NCBI RefSeq assembly: GCF_003947455.1
Contig: NZ_QHJH01000056.1
Coordinates: 1-39,746 of the forward strand
Length of the DNA stretch: 39,746 nt
Direction: 5' to 3'
From: Streptomyces sp. WAC 04229
GTDB taxonomy: Bacteria > Actinomycetota > Actinomycetes > Streptomycetales > Streptomycetaceae
In this document: positions 1 to 8,124 of the stretch, one piece after another
Layout: each line of letters starts with the position of its first letter
How positions within the stretch are numbered: position 1 is the first letter of the stretch
The notes under the pieces: generated by a model
Database searches by the model: none
The model's input: only the letters and a program-made list of their open reading frames with translations
What the model was told of the DNA's origin: nothing
Program-made: the position numbers and the translations under genes

Positions 1-1060
1 GGTCGGAGGGCTCCTGGCTCGTCGGGGCCGCCGTCGGGGTGGAGGGGTCCGGGCTCTTCGTCGGTGCCGGGCGCGAGGGCGAGGGGGCCGGCCTCGACGG
101 TGTGGTCGTCGGGTCCGGGCCGATGTCGATGCCGTCCTCCCGGCCCTCGGGATCCTTGCCCCCGCCGTCGACGGGCTCGGTCGCGGGGGTGTCTCCTCCC
201 GCGCCGGGGCTCTTCGGGACGACGCCCTTGCCGTCCGGCACGGTGTGGACGCCCCGGCTGTAGAACTCCAGCCAGTACCGCACCAGTTCGACGTAGGCCC
301 GGGAGTTGTTGTAGCTCAGGACCGCCCGGTCCAGGTCCGCCGCCCGGCCCAGGTCCCGGTCGCCCGCGCACAGGTAGTGCCCGGCCGCCAGGGCCGCGTC
401 GAAGACGTTGTTCGGGTCGGCGCGGCCGTCTCGGTTGCCGTCCGCCCCCCAACGGGCCCAGGTCGAGGGCAGGAACTGCATCGGGCCCACCGCCCGGTCG
501 TAGACCGTGTCGCCGTCGTGGGCGCCCCCGTCCGTGTCCCGGATCAGGGCGAAGCCCCGGCCGTTCAGCGGCGGCCCGGTGATGCGGCTCAGCGTCGTGC
601 CCTTCCGGTCGACCGCGCCGCCGCGCGCCTGGCCCGACTCGACCTTGCCGATCGCCGCGAGCAGTTCCCAGGGCAGCCGGCAGCCGGGGTCCGTCCTGCC
701 GACGGCGGCCTCGGCGGCGCGGTAGGCGCGCAGCACCGTGGCCGGGATGCCGGACTGGGCGCGGATCTCCGGCCCGAGGACCGGCGCGAGGGCGGGTGTG
801 CCGTTCCGTGCCGCCAGGGGCGGGAGTTCGGTGTGGTAGGAGCCGTCACCGGGCGGCGCGAGGGCGGCGAACGGGCCGCCCGGCGGCGAGAGGGGCAGGT
901 CGTCGGCGGCCGGTCCTGCGTGGGTGTCCTCCGCGTCCCCGGTGAGTCCGGGGGCCTGGGAGGCGGTGAGGGCCGCCATGGCCGCCACGGCGAGGGCGGT
1001 GGTGCGCAGCCTCCTGCGGCTCCGGCCGGCGTACCGGTGCCGGGCACGGCGTACGGGCAT
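1..1060 (-). CDS. Secreted lytic murein transglycosylase (partial, 3' end outside window)
   Basis: An open frame of at least 353 codons reads leftward off the window edge. A basic N-terminus and hydrophobic stretch (about residues 18-36) form a signal peptide. The SLT-like core follows: AIGKVESG at 137-143 with the likely catalytic Glu141, GPMQFLPSTW at 192-201, a DGNRDGRADP segment at 207-216 and LSYNNS at 248-253, the usual order for actinobacterial transglycosylases that cleave peptidoglycan without water. From about residue 285 the protein becomes a Pro/Thr/Ser-rich tail that continues past base 1, perhaps a wall-spanning linker. The ATG at 1060 has AGGAG eight bases upstream. It lies 49 bases after the last Mce-associated gene in the same direction, so it probably belongs to the mce transcription unit and could open the wall locally for the importer; that role is inference. 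Family call is firm; substrate is not tested. Confidence 0.88.
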   Translation of the reverse strand, partial: MPVRRARHRYAGRSRRRLRTTALAVAAMAALTASQAPGLTGDAEDTHAGPAADDLPLSPPGGPFAALAPPGDGSYHTELPPLAARNGTPALAPVLGPEIRAQSGIPATVLRAYRAAEAAVGRTDPGCRLPWELLAAIGKVESGQARGGAVDRKGTTLSRITGPPLNGRGFALIRDTDGGAHDGDTVYDRAVGPMQFLPSTWARWGADGNRDGRADPNNVFDAALAAGHYLCAGDRDLGRAADLDRAVLSYNNSRAYVELVRYWLEFYSRGVHTVPDGKGVVPKSPGAGGDTPATEPVDGGGKDPEGREDGIDIGPDPTTTPSRPAPSPSRPAPTKSPDPSTPTAAPTSQEPSD

Positions 1061-1109
1061 GGTCGTCACTCCTGTCGGATCCGTCGGAGACGATGTGGGA
1101 GGGGTGGCC

Positions 1110-1859
1110 TCAGCGGCCGAAGGTGTCGAGGGCGGAGACCAGCCAGCGTCCGTCGCGGTGCACGACGTCGACGGCGAGCATGGCCGCCGCGTACACGCCC
1201 TGGTCCTCGGCGGCGTCCTTCTTCTGGCCGGCCTTCTCGCCCGCCTTCGTGCCGGCGGTGGCGACACTGCTCTGGTCGGCGTAGACGAGGACCCGGGCAC
1301 GGTCGCCGTCGATCCGTTCGACAGCGCTCTCGGTGACCGTCGTGGTGATCACCGCCTTCTGCCGGTCGGCCCGTTCCCGGACGTCGGCGAGCAGTTCCCG
1401 GTGCTGGGTGGACGCCTTGCCCGTCAGGAGCTCCCGGGCCGCCTTGTCGAGGGCGCCGGGGTCGGCGTGGTCGTAGGAGAAGAGCCGGTCGACGGCCTTG
1501 GTCGTCTGTCCCTTGATCTCGCTGGTGCGGGCGAGGTCGGTCAGCGCGGTGTTGCCGCGCGCGGGCTCGTCCCGGAGCGCCCCGGCCTCCGCGTGCGCCC
1601 AGCCCGCGAAGACGCCGAGGAGGACCGTCAGCGCGCAGAGCAGCACCAGGCCCAGTGGCCGGCGCCGTCCGGCCGGGGTGGGCTTCGCCCGCTCGGGCTC
1701 GGCGGCGGCGTCCCTCGGCCTCGGCTTCCGTGCGGAGGACGGCGGCGGCTCTTCGGCGGCCTCCGGGGGCGTCAGGACGGCCGTGCCACCGGAGGTGGGC
1801 CTGGTCTCGCGGGCCTGGCGGCGCCGTTGGCGGTTGATGTGGTGACGGGTCGTCGACAT
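1110..1859 (-). CDS. Mce-associated membrane protein (fourth of four)
   Basis: A 249-residue protein with a long charged, Pro-rich cytoplasmic N-terminus (1-67), one membrane helix (about 68-87) and an outer domain resembling the NTF2/VirB8-like fold of mycobacterial Mce-associated (Mam) proteins, ending in the typical DGRWLVSALDTFG strand. These proteins are thought to stabilise Mce complexes in the envelope. Residues about 200-215 hold a Lys-rich AGxKAGxKAGxK insertion just before the final strands; the sister gene at 2481-3119 has a similar insertion in the same place. The start has GAGGAGG upstream. It follows the previous gene by 49 bases. Assignment rests on architecture and position rather than catalytic motifs. 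Confidence 0.8.
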   Translation of the reverse strand: MSTTRHHINRQRRRQARETRPTSGGTAVLTPPEAAEEPPPSSARKPRPRDAAAEPERAKPTPAGRRRPLGLVLLCALTVLLGVFAGWAHAEAGALRDEPARGNTALTDLARTSEIKGQTTKAVDRLFSYDHADPGALDKAARELLTGKASTQHRELLADVRERADRQKAVITTTVTESAVERIDGDRARVLVYADQSSVATAGTKAGEKAGQKKDAAEDQGVYAAAMLAVDVVHRDGRWLVSALDTFGR

Positions 1860-1908
1860 GTGCGGTGTCCTCCTCGCTGCGGCCGGCCTTCTGCGGGTAC
1901 GGGACCGG

Positions 1909-2457
1909 TCAGCCGGCCGGTGCGCCGCCCACGGGTGCCTGGCCCAGGGCGCTCAGCTTCCACCGGCCGTCGGTCCGGGTGAGTTCGCCGAGCATGCGGC
2001 TGTCCTTGTCCGACTTCGAGCCGTCGGACGCCTTGACGGTGACGCGCAGGGCGACCAGCACACGCGCACGGCCGGCGCGGTCGTCGAGTTCGGTGACGGC
2101 GCCCGAGAGCACCCGGGCCGTGCTGACCGTCTTCGCCTCCTTCACCTGGTCGGCGAACTCAGCTCGGCCGGACGCCAGTTGTTCGTGCAGCTCGCCGGTG
2201 GTCGACGACTCCCAGAGGTCCAGGCCCCGCTGCAGCTCCCGGTGGTCGAGCGTGTTGAGGTTCTGCACGGCCTGCTCCCCGGCGCTGAGCGCCGCGTCCC
2301 GCTGCTCGGCGTAGGCGGCCTGCTCGTCGTGGGCCGCCCCGTACCAGTCCTGGCCCGCCCACGCCGCGAAGCCGCCCGCGACGAGGGTGAGCGCGAGGGC
2401 CAGGGCCGGCAGCGGCCGGAGGCGGAGTCCGGTGCGGACGCGGGCCGCGCGTTTCAT
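1909..2457 (-). CDS. Mce-associated membrane protein (third of four)
   Basis: A 182-residue protein with a short basic N-terminus, one membrane helix (about 14-33) and a soluble outer domain ending in a DGRWKLSALGQAP strand, the C-terminal signature shared with its three neighbours. I start it at the ATG at 2457 (MKRAARV), which has GGGAG five bases upstream; an ATG seven codons further out lacks a comparable site. It is 23 bases downstream of the preceding Mce-associated gene and presumably co-transcribed. Expected role: accessory, periplasm-facing partner of the Mce assembly. Confidence 0.78.
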   Translation of the reverse strand: MKRAARVRTGLRLRPLPALALALTLVAGGFAAWAGQDWYGAAHDEQAAYAEQRDAALSAGEQAVQNLNTLDHRELQRGLDLWESSTTGELHEQLASGRAEFADQVKEAKTVSTARVLSGAVTELDDRAGRARVLVALRVTVKASDGSKSDKDSRMLGELTRTDGRWKLSALGQAPVGGAPAG

Positions 2458-2480
2458 GGGTACTCCCGTCTGCCGCATGT

Positions 2481-3119
2481 TCAGCGGGCCTTGAGGTCGA
2501 CGATCCGCCAGCGGTCGCCCTGGAGACGTGCCGTGACCGTGAGTTGGGCCGCGGCGGTGGTGGTCGCACCCTTGGCGCTGTCCTTGGCGCCGTCCTTGGC
2601 GCCGCCCTTGGCGCCGCCCTTGGCCTTGTCCTCGTCGCCTCCGCGGTGGGAGGTCTGGTCGAGGAAGACCAGCAGGCGGGCCTCGTCGCCGTCGAGTTCG
2701 ATCACTCCGGTGCGGACGGTCCGGGTGCTCAGGGTGACGCGCTGCTCGGTGAGGTCGTCGCGGACCCGGGCGAAGAGGGTTTCGTACTGGCGGGCGGCGC
2801 GGCCGTCGAGCACGGTGCGTGCGGAGCGCTCGGCGGCCGAGGTGCCGTCCGGCGTGTAGGAGAAGATCCGGGCGAGGGCGTTGCCCACGTCGCCGGCGAC
2901 GCGGGAGGTGGCCTCGGTGTCGGTGAGCGCTCGGTTGCGGGCGGGTGCGGCCGATCTCTCCTGGTGGGCCGCGTAGAAGAAGCCGCAGCCGCCGAGGACG
3001 AGGACGGCGGCGGTGACGGCCGGCACGGCGCGCCGCAGGCGCCCGCCCGGCGGGCGGCCGGCGGGGTCGTCTCCGGGCGCGTCCGCGGGGGCGGTCTCGA
3101 GGACGGGCTCCGTCGTCAT
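2481..3119 (-). CDS. Mce-associated membrane protein (second of four)
   Basis: A 212-residue single-pass protein: acidic N-terminal tail (1-28), membrane helix (about 31-50) and an outer domain ending in GDRWRIVDLKAR. A low-complexity insertion at about 161-185 is built of KGGAK/KDGAK/KDSAK units and is encoded by a 12-base tandem repeat (2571-2630). The start ATG overlaps the upstream stop codon as ATGA and has GAGGAG just before it, so translation is coupled. The domain matches the Mam-type family and its place in the operon supports that; the lysine repeat may be a linker or bind anionic wall polymers (inference). Confidence 0.78.
   Translation of the reverse strand: MTTEPVLETAPADAPGDDPAGRPPGGRLRRAVPAVTAAVLVLGGCGFFYAAHQERSAAPARNRALTDTEATSRVAGDVGNALARIFSYTPDGTSAAERSARTVLDGRAARQYETLFARVRDDLTEQRVTLSTRTVRTGVIELDGDEARLLVFLDQTSHRGGDEDKAKGGAKGGAKDGAKDSAKGATTTAAAQLTVTARLQGDRWRIVDLKAR
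2571..2630. repeat. 12-base tandem repeat, five units, coding for a Lys/Gly/Ala linker
   Basis: Five consecutive 12-base units of the form CTTGGCGCCGNC (the last degenerate) lie inside the Mce-associated gene at 2481-3119. Read on the minus strand they encode GAK-rich tetrapeptides. Because the unit is a multiple of three, changes in copy number would keep the frame. Confidence 0.85.
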
Positions 3120-3631
3120 CGCTCCTCGCCCTCCTTCTCCGCCTCGACCGGTACGGCGCTCAGCGCTCGCACCTTCCACTCCCCCTCGCCGGTGCGGGCC
3201 AGGACCGCCTCCAGGCGCTTGCGGTCGGTGGCCGGCTTCTTCGTCGTGGCGGGCGTGACCTCGACCCGGACCGTGGCGATGAGCTTGGCCGTGCCGGACC
3301 GGGTGTCGAGCGCGGTGACGGCGGCCTCGGTGACCGTGGCGCGCGCCGAGGAGCCCACGGCGGGCTCGGTGCCGCCGAGTTCCTCGCGCAGCGGCCCGGT
3401 GGAGACGGCGCGCCAGTCCCGGATGCTCCGCTCCGCACGCTGCCGGGTGGAGGCGTCGAGCGTGGTGAGTACGGCGATGCCCTCGCGGCCGTCGGCGAGC
3501 GCCTCGTCCCGCTCCCTGGAGTACGCGAGCGAGTCGTCGGTGCGTGCCTGGGCGTACGTCCAGGCACCGGTGGCGCAGACGCCGAGGGCCAGGGCGAGCG
3601 CCGCTCCGGTGAGGATCCGCGCCCGCCTCAC
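3116..3631 (-). CDS. Mce-associated membrane protein (first of four)
   Basis: A 171-residue protein starting at GTG 3631, which overlaps the mceF stop codon as GTGA; the downstream gene in turn starts in its own stop as ATGA. One membrane helix lies at about residues 4-24, followed by an outer domain with the closing strand EGEWKVRALSAVPVEA, parallel to the three sister proteins. No catalytic motif. The double overlap shows it is translated with mceF and its neighbour, which fits a structural subunit needed in fixed ratio with the MCE proteins. Confidence 0.78.
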   Translation of the reverse strand: MRRARILTGAALALALGVCATGAWTYAQARTDDSLAYSRERDEALADGREGIAVLTTLDASTRQRAERSIRDWRAVSTGPLREELGGTEPAVGSSARATVTEAAVTALDTRSGTAKLIATVRVEVTPATTKKPATDRKRLEAVLARTGEGEWKVRALSAVPVEAEKEGEER

Positions 3632-4905
3632 CGCGCACCGCCGGTGGCCGGGGTGAGGAGCGAGGACAGGTCGGACGGTGCCTCGCCGCTCAGTCCGGGC
3701 AGCGCGAGGGCGCCGGGGAGTGCCGCGCCGCCGCTGCCCTGGGTGCCGGCGCCGCCCGAGGGCAGGGAGCCGGGCCGGGCCGGTTCGGGTACCGCGCCGC
3801 CCTTCGGGGCGTTCCCCGAGCCGCGCACGTTGGACCCGCCGGAGGCCGGGGCGGTGCAGGCCGCGCCGGTGTTGAGGGCGGGCGCGGTGCCGAGGTCGAG
3901 GCCGTTGCGGTAGCGCGTACCGCCGTACCCGTCGGTGCAGGGCAGGGGGGTGAAGAAGGTGACGGCCATGCCGAGGTTCAGCTTCCCTCCGTCGACGGCG
4001 GTGGCACCGGCGGAGACGGCCGCCGGGTACTTCACGAGGAGTTCCTCGATGCCGCGCTGCCGGGTGACGGCGACCTCGGAGGTGGTGAGGAGGTTGGCGA
4101 GGACGACACCGAGGCTCGGGTCGAGGTCCCGCAGCAGGCCGCTGACCTGGGTGGCGGCCTCGGGGGTGACCGCGAGAAGGCGGCGCAGGTCGGCGTCCGA
4201 GCCCTTGAGGGCGGCGGCCAGTTCCTCGGCTCCGACGGCGAAGCCGCGGATGGCCTCGGACTCCTCGGCCTGGGTGCGCAGGACGGTCTCGCCGTCGTTG
4301 ATGAGCAGCGTGGTGGACGGCAGGGCCCGGTCGGCGGCCTCCACGAAGTCGCTGCCGCTGTCGAGCAGCACCTGGAGGTCGTCGCCGTGCCCCTCGAACG
4401 CCTTGCCGAACTCGTCGACGACCGTGCGCAGATCCTCCAGTGGGACGGAGCCCACGAGGTCGTCGACGCTGGTGAGGACGTCGGTGACGGGTGCGGGCAC
4501 CTGGGTGTCGGCCTGTTCGACGCGGGCGCCGTCGGCCAGGTAGGGGGAGCCGTCGCTCTCGGGCCGCAGGTCGATGTACTGCTCGCCCACGGCGGAGAGC
4601 CCGGCGACCACGGCCTTGGTGTCGGCCGGGATGCGGGGCGCGGACTTCCTGATGCGCAGTTCGGCGACGACGCCCTCGGCGGTGAGATCGATCGGGCCGA
4701 CGCGGCCCACCGAGACGCCCCGGTAGGTGACGTCGGAGTGGGTGAACAGACCTCCAGTACGCGGAAGTTGTACGTCGACGGTGTAGTAGTCGGCGACGCC
4801 CACGTACCGGCCGAGATCGGCGTAGCGGATGCCGAGGTAGGAGAGGGCGAGGACGGCGACGAGCAGGAAGGCGAGGTTTTTCAGCCGTACGGCGAGGGTG
4901 ATCAC
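3628..4905 (-). CDS. mceF: MCE family protein, MceF position
   Basis: A 425-residue protein with an N-terminal membrane helix (about 8-27), the MCE/MlaD domain (about 38-115; TYRGVSVGRVG and VGEQYIDL are the family landmarks), a long helical region (about 140-310) and a C-terminal tail rich in Gly, Pro and Ser. MCE proteins form the extracytoplasmic conduit that passes lipids or sterols to the YrbE-MceG transporter. It is the sixth and last MCE gene of the operon and overlaps both neighbours by four bases. The low-complexity tail after about 355 is typical of MceF-like proteins and may contact the wall. Substrate cannot be read from the sequence; sterol or lipid is expected from the family. 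Confidence 0.9.
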   Translation of the reverse strand: MITLAVRLKNLAFLLVAVLALSYLGIRYADLGRYVGVADYYTVDVQLPRTGGLFTHSDVTYRGVSVGRVGPIDLTAEGVVAELRIRKSAPRIPADTKAVVAGLSAVGEQYIDLRPESDGSPYLADGARVEQADTQVPAPVTDVLTSVDDLVGSVPLEDLRTVVDEFGKAFEGHGDDLQVLLDSGSDFVEAADRALPSTTLLINDGETVLRTQAEESEAIRGFAVGAEELAAALKGSDADLRRLLAVTPEAATQVSGLLRDLDPSLGVVLANLLTTSEVAVTRQRGIEELLVKYPAAVSAGATAVDGGKLNLGMAVTFFTPLPCTDGYGGTRYRNGLDLGTAPALNTGAACTAPASGGSNVRGSGNAPKGGAVPEPARPGSLPSGGAGTQGSGGAALPGALALPGLSGEAPSDLSSLLTPATGGAR

Positions 4906-6065
4906 CCGCGCTCACCTCCTCCGGACCCCGACACGGAGGGCAGTGGCAGGGGCGAGGAGGAGCGCTGCTCCGAGGGTGCGGAGGAGCGCTTCTTCGCCGG
5001 TGTGCCCTCGGGCACGATCGGCGGGATCACCTCGGTGCCGGGCACGGCGACCATGCTCAGGTACGTGTTGAGGTAGTCGCCCTTCACGCCGCGCAGCACC
5101 TCGTCGGTGAACGGGTAGGTCAGCAGCACCTGGAGCGAGTCGGGCAGGTCCGTGCCCGCGTCGGCGAGCGCCTTCAGCGTCGGCGCGACGGCCTTGAGGT
5201 CGGCGATCATGTCGTCCTTGCTCGCGTTGATCGTGGAGACGGCGACGCCGGAGAGCGTGTCGAGGGAGCGCAGCATGGTCAGCAGGGAGCCGCGCTGCTT
5301 CTCCAGCGTCTTCAGGCCGGGCGAGAGGCCGGTGAGGACGGTGCCGACGTCCTCCTTGCGGGTGGCGAGGGTGGAGGAGAGCCGGTTGACGGCGTCGAGG
5401 GCGTCGGTGATGTCACCCCGGTGGTCGTCGAGGTCGCCGACCAGGGTGTTGACCCGCTTGAGCATGGAGCGGACCTCGGGTTCGCGGCCGCCGAGCGCCG
5501 CGCCCAGTTCCCGGGTGATGGTCTTGAGCTGGCTGACGCCGCCGCCGTTGAGCAGCAGGGACAGCGCGCCGAACACCTCCTCGACCTCGGTGTTGCGCCC
5601 GGTGCGGGCCAGCGGGATGACGCTTCCGTCCTCGAGGGGGCCGGCTCCGGTCTCCGTGGCGGGTGCGACGAGCTGGATGTACTTCTCTCCCAGCAGGCTG
5701 GACTGTTCGAGCCGCGCGGTGGTGTCGGCGGGCAGCCGCACCTCGCCGTTGATCTCCATGGTGACGCGGGCCGACCAGTCGTCGTCGCCGAGTTCGATGC
5801 CGGTGACCCGGCCGACGGCGACGTCGTTGACGCGCACCGCGGAGTGCGGGACCAGGCTGAGCACGTCCTGGAGCTCCGCGGTGACGGTGCGGGGGTGGTC
5901 GCCGAGGTCGGCGCCGCCGGGCAGCGGCAGGTCGTCGAGGCCACCGAAGCCGCGGGGCACGACGGTGATCCCGCCGAGGGCCAGGGCGAAGCCGAGGCCG
6001 AGGGCGATCAGTCCGCCCGCGGTCAGCCCGGCGGCCCGGCCGGCGGTGAGGGTGCCGCGCTTCAT
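4902..6065 (-). CDS. mceE: MCE family protein, MceE position, without a lipobox
   Basis: A 387-residue protein with an N-terminal hydrophobic segment (about 14-36), a GLDDLPLPGG motif after it that marks the MceE class, the MCE domain (about 60-135; VNDVAVGRVTG, LLGEKYIQL) and a helical coiled region. In mycobacteria the MceE position is usually a lipoprotein (Lpr type) with a lipobox cysteine. Here no cysteine is present in or after the hydrophobic segment, so it should be held by an uncleaved signal anchor or be cleaved by ordinary signal peptidase. It overlaps mceD and mceF by ATGA. Class assignment is strong from order and motif. Confidence 0.9.
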   Translation of the reverse strand: MKRGTLTAGRAAGLTAGGLIALGLGFALALGGITVVPRGFGGLDDLPLPGGADLGDHPRTVTAELQDVLSLVPHSAVRVNDVAVGRVTGIELGDDDWSARVTMEINGEVRLPADTTARLEQSSLLGEKYIQLVAPATETGAGPLEDGSVIPLARTGRNTEVEEVFGALSLLLNGGGVSQLKTITRELGAALGGREPEVRSMLKRVNTLVGDLDDHRGDITDALDAVNRLSSTLATRKEDVGTVLTGLSPGLKTLEKQRGSLLTMLRSLDTLSGVAVSTINASKDDMIADLKAVAPTLKALADAGTDLPDSLQVLLTYPFTDEVLRGVKGDYLNTYLSMVAVPGTEVIPPIVPEGTPAKKRSSAPSEQRSSSPLPLPSVSGSGGGERG

Positions 6066-7087
6066 CGGCCGTCTCCCTTCGTCCCGTCGGTCGCGCCCGT
6101 CACGGGAAGCGGCAGCAGGGGGCCGCCGATGCTGATCTCATTGAGATTGGCGCGGCCGTCGAGGGTGCGGGTGTCGGGGTTGTAGGCGTTCACGACGTTG
6201 CCCGCGGCCAGGGGGGCCACGTCCAGCGCCTCGGCCAGCGAGGCCCGTTGCTCGACCAGGGTCCGGGTGAGGGGGACGAGCCGGTCGACGTTCTTCTTCA
6301 GCTCGCCCCGGTTGTCCTCGATGAAGGTCTTGACCTGGCCGAGGGCCTTGCCGAGTTCCTCCAGCGCGCCGGTGAGGTCGTCCTTGTTGTCGGCGAAGAA
6401 GCCGACGACCTCGTCCAGGCGTTCCTGGGCGGTGCGCACGTCGGTGTCCTTGTCCTTCAGCATGGTGGTGAAGGTCTGGAGGCTGCTGAGCGTCTCGAAC
6501 AGGTCGCCGCTGCTGCCGTCGAGGGTCTTGGCCGCCTTGCCGAACTCCTCGACGCCGGTGCCGATGGCCTCGCCGTTGCCGTCGAGGTTGGCGGCGCCGG
6601 TGCGCAGCAGTTCGGACAGGGCGCCCTCGGAGTTGGCGCCGTCCGGGCCGAGGGCGTCGCCGAGTTCGGTGATGGAGTCGTAGATCTGGTCGATCTCGAC
6701 GGGGACGTGGTTGCGGGAGGCGGGCAGGACGGCGCCGTCGGCGAGGGCGGGGCCCGTGGCGTAGGCGGGGGTGAGCTGGACGTAGCGGTCGGATACGACG
6801 CTCGGTGCGACGACGACGGCCCGCGCGCCCTTGGGGACCCGCACCCCCTCGTCCAGGCGGAGGCCGACCCGGACCGTGGTGCCCTGCGGGCGCACCGACT
6901 CCACCTCCCCGACCCGGACGCCGAGGACGCGCAGGTCGGATCCGGCGTAGACGCCGATGGCGCGGTCGAAGTAGGCGGTGAGGCGGGTGCCGTCGGCTTC
7001 GATGGCGCGGGCGGTGACCAGTCCGGCGGCCGCGAGCACCGCGAGGGCGAGCAGACCGGTGAGGATCTTCCGGCGTCGGTTCATCAC
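6062..7087 (-). CDS. mceD: MCE family protein, MceD position
   Basis: A 341-residue protein with a membrane anchor (about 8-28), MCE domain (about 35-112; VLGVRVGEVESV, VSDRYVQLTP) and a helical region that would form the tube-like coiled coil of an Mce needle. The C-terminus closes with a short hydrophobic GGPLLPLPV segment. Start ATG overlaps the mceC stop and its own stop overlaps the mceE start. Part of the hetero-hexameric MceA-F set; substrate binding is shared by the six subunits rather than by one active site. Confidence 0.9.
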   Translation of the reverse strand: MMNRRRKILTGLLALAVLAAAGLVTARAIEADGTRLTAYFDRAIGVYAGSDLRVLGVRVGEVESVRPQGTTVRVGLRLDEGVRVPKGARAVVVAPSVVSDRYVQLTPAYATGPALADGAVLPASRNHVPVEIDQIYDSITELGDALGPDGANSEGALSELLRTGAANLDGNGEAIGTGVEEFGKAAKTLDGSSGDLFETLSSLQTFTTMLKDKDTDVRTAQERLDEVVGFFADNKDDLTGALEELGKALGQVKTFIEDNRGELKKNVDRLVPLTRTLVEQRASLAEALDVAPLAAGNVVNAYNPDTRTLDGRANLNEISIGGPLLPLPVTGATDGTKGDGR

Positions 7088-8124
7088 TCACCGCTCCCCT
7101 GTGCCGCGGCCGGCTGTTTCGGCGGCAGGCATCCGGTCTCGGGCTGGGAGGCCTCGGGCAGGTAGGCACGGGGCACGACCCCGCAGAGGTAGCTGTCGAA
7201 CCAGCGGCCGTTGCCGAGGGTGTTGCCGACCAGGCGGTAGTACGGGCCGACCAGTGCGAGGGTCTTGCCGAGCTGGGCGTTGTTCTTCTCCAGGACTCCG
7301 GTGACGCGGCCGAGCGCCTTGAGGGTCGGGCCGAGCTGCTTCTCGTTGTCCTTGACGAGGCCGCCGAGTTCGATGCCGAGGTCCTGGCTGCCCTTGAGCA
7401 GGGCGCTGATGGCGGCGCGGCGGTCCCGCAGTTCACCGAGGAGTGAGCCGCCGTCCTCGATGAGGGTCTCGAAGCTGGACTTCTTGTTCTCCAGGGTCTG
7501 CGTGAACTTGGCGCTGCCCTTGAGGAGTTCCGACAGTTCCGAGTCGCGCTTGGAGACGGAGCGGGACAGGTCGGACAGGCCGGTGGCGGCCTTGCGGACG
7601 TGGGGCGGGGAGTCGGCGAAGGTGGCGGAGATGGTCTCGAAGCTCTCCGCGAGCTTCTGGGTGTCGATGTCGTCGACGGTGCCGCTGAGGTCCTGGAACG
7701 CCTGGGTGACGTCGTACGGGGAGGTGGTGCGGGTCAGCGGGATGCGGCTGCCGGGGTCCTGGCGGGCGGCGCCGAGCGGGTCGAGCGCCAGGTACTTGTC
7801 GCCGAGGACGGTCTTGATGGCGATGGCGGCCGTGGTCCGGTCGCCGAGCCAGGCGTCCTCGACCTCGAAGGTGACCTTCACCTTGGGCCCGTCGAGGGCG
7901 ACGCCGGTGACCTTGCCGACCTTGACGCCGGCGATGCGCACCTCGTCGCCCTCGTCCAGGCCCGCGGCCTCGGAGAAGTCGGCGCTGTAGGAGGTGGAGC
8001 CGCCGAGCGGCAGCCGGTCCACGTGGTAGACGAGGACGGCGATCACGGCGAGGACGAGCAGTCCGACGAGGCCGACGCCGACGGGGTCGCGTTCCTTGAC
8101 GGGCTTGAGGTGCGGGCGCCTCAT
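7084..8124 (-). CDS. mceC: MCE family protein, MceC position
   Basis: A 346-residue protein. The ATG at 8124 (MRRPHLKPVK) overlaps the mceB stop as ATGA, which is preferred over an in-frame ATG 35 codons upstream inside mceB. Domains: membrane anchor (about 17-35), MCE domain (about 44-125; RIAGVKVGKVTG, VLGDKYLALDP), helical region, and a C-terminal GRWFDSYLCG motif resembling the WFNLYLC element of MceB. It also ends in a short polar tail. Role: structural subunit of the lipid conduit. Confidence 0.9.
   Translation of the reverse strand: MRRPHLKPVKERDPVGVGLVGLLVLAVIAVLVYHVDRLPLGGSTSYSADFSEAAGLDEGDEVRIAGVKVGKVTGVALDGPKVKVTFEVEDAWLGDRTTAAIAIKTVLGDKYLALDPLGAARQDPGSRIPLTRTTSPYDVTQAFQDLSGTVDDIDTQKLAESFETISATFADSPPHVRKAATGLSDLSRSVSKRDSELSELLKGSAKFTQTLENKKSSFETLIEDGGSLLGELRDRRAAISALLKGSQDLGIELGGLVKDNEKQLGPTLKALGRVTGVLEKNNAQLGKTLALVGPYYRLVGNTLGNGRWFDSYLCGVVPRAYLPEASQPETGCLPPKQPAAAQGSGE

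Noticed and set aside
245..1336. Long plus-strand open frames across the mce operon (also at 4387-5076, 5152-6135, 10596-12071)
   Set aside because: They are antisense shadows caused by high G+C; translations are low complexity and the opposite strand encodes clear conserved families.
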